This document shows positions 60,887 to 64,000 of a DNA stretch of 64,000 bases, one piece after another. Each line of letters opens with the position of its first letter. Position 1 is the first letter of the stretch. The DNA comes from Mercenaria mercenaria (taxonomy: Eukaryota > Mollusca > Bivalvia > Venerida > Veneridae). Made by a program: the position numbers and the translations under genes. Below the pieces are notes generated by a model. The model ran no database searches and had not been told where the DNA came from. It was given only the letters and a program-made list of their open reading frames with translations. The stretch is from the NCBI RefSeq assembly GCF_021730395.1, contig NC_069364.1:77307501-77371500 (forward strand), given 5' to 3'.

Positions 60887-60959
60887 TGGTTCCGCTGGGG
60901 CTCGAAACCAGGACCTTCTGCGTGTAAAGCAGACGTGATAACCACTACACTACGGAACC
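60887..60959 (-). tRNA. tRNA-Val(UAC), T-arm variant
   Basis: Complete tRNA-Val, loop TTTACAC (anticodon UAC). The last base of the T-stem 5' strand is T instead of G (CTGGT TTCGAGC CCCAG), breaking the conserved G53-C61 pair, so function is doubtful. Divergent from the tRNA-Gly at 61068, with 108 bp between the 5' ends. Confidence 0.85.
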
Positions 60960-61067
60960 ATTCACTTAAAGCTCAGTTATTATTATTATTAGGTGATATA
61001 CGTCAAGCGCAATGTGTTCAAACTTTACGAAAACTGGTACAAATTTAAGCACATAGAGCAGTTATGT

Positions 61068-61138
61068 GCATCGGTGGTTCAGTGGTAGAATGCTCGCCTG
61101 CCACGCGGGCGGCCCGGGTTCGATTCCCGGCCGATGCA
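61068..61138 (+). tRNA. tRNA-Gly(GCC)
   Basis: Identical to 60400-60470 over all 71 nt. Followed by 'aaatttt'. Its downstream spacer holds the hairpin insertion at 61273-61709. Confidence 0.96.
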
Positions 61139-61272
61139 AATTTTAGCTCCTTTATTTTTTGTTAGGAAATTATATGAACCGATGTCACACATCATTTAAG
61201 TAATTCAGAGCAAAGTAAGTTATATGAACATCCGATACATCTGAACGAGTTGTTTAGAAAAGAAGTATGTAG

Positions 61273-61709
61273 GGATAACGCATGTTTTTTCGTGTTATAA
61301 CGTCTGCGGAATCCCGAGGGATTGGTTGGTGCCCGAGCCCGTAGGGCGAGGGTACCAACGTATCCCGAGGGATTCTGCAGATGTTATAACACGAAATGAA
61401 CATGCGCTAACGCTATTCTAGCATAAAACGCGGAAAAAATACTAATAAATGAATGCATCCTACCTCAACGTCATTAAATTTCCATGAAATGCGCGGGAAT
61501 GTCTGAGTTGTTTTTTACGTTGACGTCATTTTGTTTTAAATTATCCGTTTTGGGGCCGAATGACGTTTACGCTTTGCCACGGAGCGCGCATATGTAAAAA
61601 GGTGTTATAACAGCACGTGAGCGCGAGAATCTCTCTGTTAACACACGTTTTCTCTCCTGTTAAAACACCCCCCGAAAAGTGACAATAACAGCAGTTTTAT
61701 GCTAGAATG
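61273..61709. mobile_element. 437-bp hairpin-rich insertion in one array unit
   Basis: The spacer of this unit departs from its sisters after 'agaaaagaagta' and rejoins them at 'actttaaagttataaaatgg'. The insert holds an inverted pair 'cgtgttataacgtctgcgga' with inverse, the repeated word 'atcccgagggatt', and a second inverted pair 'ttctagcataaaac' and 'gttttatgctagaa'. No coding sequence; probably a foldback-type DNA element. Confidence 0.8.
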
Positions 61710-61962
61710 GACTTTAAAGTTATAAAATGGTCGTCATCCTAACTCAAGTCATTACAGAAGAGTCCTAATAACATTCATATTTGTGACATTTATAAAAGGT
61801 AAGAAATAAATTTATTCCGTTATTAAGTGCTCAAACTAAAACACTATTATATTACACACATGCAAATTGCTAGCAATCAAATAACTGGCACTTGGGTTAG
61901 GTACCCTATTGTTATAATAACCCGGCCATAACCATATGGTTCCTTTGAAGCGCTGTTAAAAA

Positions 61963-62035
61963 TGGTTCCGCTGGGGCTCGAACCCAGGACCTTCTGCGTG
62001 TGAAGCAGACGTGATAACCACTACACTACGGAACC
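61963..62035 (-). tRNA. tRNA-Val(CAC)
   Basis: Complete cloverleaf, loop TTCACAC (anticodon CAC), intact T-arm CTGGG TTCGAGC CCCAG, followed on the minus strand by TTTTT. Divergent from the tRNA-Gly at 62143. Confidence 0.96.
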
Positions 62036-62142
62036 ATTCACTTGTTGATTCATCTTAAGTAGAATTATTTTGATCATAAAAAGGCAATGTGTTGAAATTT
62101 TGCGAAAACTGGTAGAAATTAAAGGTCATAGTTAAGACACGC

Positions 62143-62213
62143 GCATCGGTGGTTCAGTGGTAGAATGCTCGCCTGCCACGCGGGCGGCCCGGTTTCGATT
62201 CCCGGCCGATGCA
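62143..62213 (+). tRNA. tRNA-Gly(GCC), T-arm variant
   Basis: Identical to its sisters except for T at the last position of the T-stem 5' strand (CCGGT TTCGATT), the same G53 site altered in the tRNA-Val at 60887. May be impaired. Confidence 0.87.
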
Positions 62214-62600
62214 AATTTTTTCTCTTTGATTTTTATTAGGAAATTATAATTATGAACCGATGTCAGACATCATTTAAGTAATTCAGAGCAAAGTAAGTTA
62301 TATGAACATCCGATACATCTGAACGAATTGTTTAGAAAAGAAGTATCGACTTTAAAGTTATAAAATGGTCGTCATCCTAACTCAAGTCATTACAGAAGAG
62401 TCCTAATAACATTCATATTTGTGACATTTATAAAAGGTAAGAAATAAATTTATTCCGATATTAAGTGCTCAAACTAAAACACTATTATATTACACACATG
62501 CAAATTGCTAACAATCAAATAACTGGCACTTGGGTTAGGTACCCTATTCTTAAAATAACCCGGCCATAACCATATGGTTCCTTTGAAGCGCTGTTAAAAA

Positions 62601-62673
62601 TGGTTCCGCTGGGGCTCGAACCCAGGACCTTCTGCGTGTGAAGCAGACGTGATAACCACTACACTACGGAACC
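62601..62673 (-). tRNA. tRNA-Val(CAC)
   Basis: Identical to 61963-62035, with the same TTTTT terminator on the minus strand. Confidence 0.96.
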
Positions 62674-62780
62674 ATTCACTTGTTGCTTCATCTTCAGTAG
62701 AATTATTTTGATCATAAAAAGGCAATGTGTTGAAATTTTGCGAAAACTGGTAGAAATTAAAGGTCATAGTTAAGACACGC

Positions 62781-62851
62781 GCATCGGTGGTTCAGTGGTA
62801 GAATGCTCGCCTGCCACGCGGGCGGCCCGGGTTCGATTCCCGGCCGATGCA
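62781..62851 (+). tRNA. tRNA-Gly(GCC)
   Basis: Identical to 60400-60470; terminator 'aaattttt'. Confidence 0.96.
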
Positions 62852-63266
62852 AATTTTTCGTTTCTTAGTTTTTTATTAGGAAATTATATAAACCGATGTT
62901 AGACATGATCGTCAGTTCTTCGGAACATTGGAAATTACACGAGCCACCGAAACATGTGTGCAAGAAAGTTACAGCGGTTTTTCTTCAGGGAATAAAGTAC
63001 AGGCAATTTACTGTCGACATCCAAACACAAATGCTTATAAAGTAGACGTCATAAAAGTTATGTGTGTAACATTTATGTTAGGTAAGAAATCAACTTATTC
63101 CTTTATTAAGTGCTCAAACTGTATCATTATTACATACAAACAAGTAAGAAATTGCTAACAATCGTATAACAGGCAGTTGCGTTAATTTACATATTCCTTT
63201 AATTTCCCGGCGAATACCATATGATTCCTTTGCAGTGTGGTTAAAAAATGATAAAACAGTGTGTAA

Positions 63267-63339
63267 TGGTTCCGCTGGGGCTCGAACCCAGGACCTTCTG
63301 CGTGTAAAGCAGACGTGATAACCACTACACTACGGAACC
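63267..63339 (-). tRNA. tRNA-Val(UAC)
   Basis: Complete cloverleaf, loop TTTACAC (anticodon UAC), T-arm intact. The downstream T-run on the minus strand is further away than in the CAC copies (TTTT after about 15 nt). This is the one clean UAC copy in the window. Confidence 0.95.
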
Positions 63340-63459
63340 ATTTACTTTTAAGTCGATATAAAGCTGAGATATTATTATTACTAGGTGATATACGTCAAGC
63401 GCAATGTGTTCAAACTTTACGAAAACTGGTACAAATTTAAGCACACACAGCAGTTATGT

Positions 63460-63530
63460 GCATCGGTGGTTCAGTGGTAGAATGCTCGCCTGCCACGCGG
63501 GCGGCCCGGGTTCGATTCCCGGCCGATGCA
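63460..63530 (+). tRNA. tRNA-Gly(GCC)
   Basis: Identical to 60400-60470; 120 bp between its 5' end and that of its Val partner, a little longer than the 107 bp of the CAC-type units. Confidence 0.96.
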
Positions 63531-63912
63531 AATTTTTCCTCTTTGATTTTTATTAGGAAATTATAATTATGAACCGATGTCAGGCATCATTTAAGTAATT
63601 CAGAGCAAAATAAGTTATATGAACATCCGATACATCTGAACGAATTGTTTAGAAAAGAAGTATCGACTTTAAAGTTATAAAATGGTCGTCATCCTAACTC
63701 AAGTCATTACAGAAGAGTCCTAATAACATTCATATTTGTGACATTTATAAAAGGTAAGAAATAAACTGATTCCAATATTAAGTGCTCAAACTAAAACACT
63801 ATTACACACATGCAAATTGCTAGCAATCAAATAACTGGCACTTGGGTTAGGTACACTATTCTTATAATAACCCGGCCATAACCATATGGTTCCTTTGAAG
63901 CGCTGTTAAAAA

Positions 63913-63984
63913 TGGTTCCGCTGGGGCTCGAACCCAGACCTTCTGCGTGTGAAGCAGACGTGATAACCACTATACTACGGATCC
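63913..63984 (-). pseudogene. tRNA-Val(CAC), damaged
   Basis: A 72-nt copy with loop TTCACAC, but one base is missing between the T-arm and the anticodon stem ('cccagacc' for 'cccaggacc'), and the acceptor 5' strand is GGATCCG, which no longer pairs fully with CGGAACC. A D-arm base is also changed. Its Gly partner should lie just beyond the right edge. Confidence 0.85.
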
Positions 63985-64000
63985 ATTCACTTGTTGCTTC

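Larger units (their letters stand above)
60095..64000. repeat. Tandem array of divergent tRNA-Val / tRNA-Gly units
   Basis: Each unit holds a minus-strand tRNA-Val and, about 107-120 bp away, a plus-strand tRNA-Gly, with shared spacers ('tcatcctaactcaagtcatt', 'aagtgctcaaact', 'tggtaagaaataaa'-type words). Period 638-666 bp, or 1076 bp in the unit with the insertion. Two spacer subtypes track the anticodon (UAC or CAC). Units at the left end are broken, those in the middle are nearly identical, and the array runs off the right edge. Confidence 0.93.

Overview
The window is nuclear DNA of a bivalve mollusc, most likely a venerid clam. It is AT-rich, its genes have many short exons and introns full of transposable elements, and it holds bivalve-typical families: a secreted C1q-domain protein, a secreted phospholipase A2, a RUDI-like V-SINE, and short palindromic elements I associate with clam genomes. 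The species call is inference from memory of those families. I saw no virus-derived or LTR element.

Layout. (1) 1-7.1 kb: the first four coding exons of FIG4 (SAC-domain polyphosphoinositide phosphatase) on the minus strand. The gene runs off the left edge. Its fourth exon is followed by a 67-bp minisatellite built from copies of that exon's own end and splice donor. (2) 7.18-10.92 kb: a composite of nested DNA transposons, including a PIF/Harbinger relic, whose edge lies 88 bp upstream of the FIG4 start codon. (3) 10.9-18.8 kb: mostly gene-free, with SINEs, a hAT-like element, a two-hairpin element and a LINE relic. (4) 18.86-34.43 kb: two diverged paralogues head to head. The left, minus-strand copy encodes signal peptide, PAN/apple-like domain, two sushi domains, a linker from two micro-exons, and a somatomedin-B domain. 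The right, plus-strand copy has the same plan with its sushi exon dead. About 6.6 kb of repeats and a stray sushi fragment separate them. (5) 35.1-43.4 kb: a transposon graveyard with four LINE fragments (one holding a TTAA-flanked MITE and a SINE), a 3.3-kb element with near-identical 63-bp inverted ends, and a mariner relic. (6) 45.9-47.7 kb: three exons of a group I/II-type secreted PLA2, minus strand. (7) 51.3-56.9 kb: a complete four-exon C1q-domain gene, plus strand. (8) 57.6-64.0 kb: a tandem array of divergent tRNA-Val / tRNA-Gly pairs that continues past the right edge and decays towards the left.

All exon chains were built by eye from splice sites, reading phase and family similarity. 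The phases close exactly for C1q and for the plus-strand PAN/SMB gene, and every exon of FIG4 and PLA2 joins in phase. The minus-strand PAN gene joins in phase except for one apparent extra base inside its signal peptide. The most unusual structures are the FIG4 exon-end minisatellite, the PAN-sushi-SMB pair with conserved micro-exons, and the tRNA-Val/Gly array with alternating anticodons.
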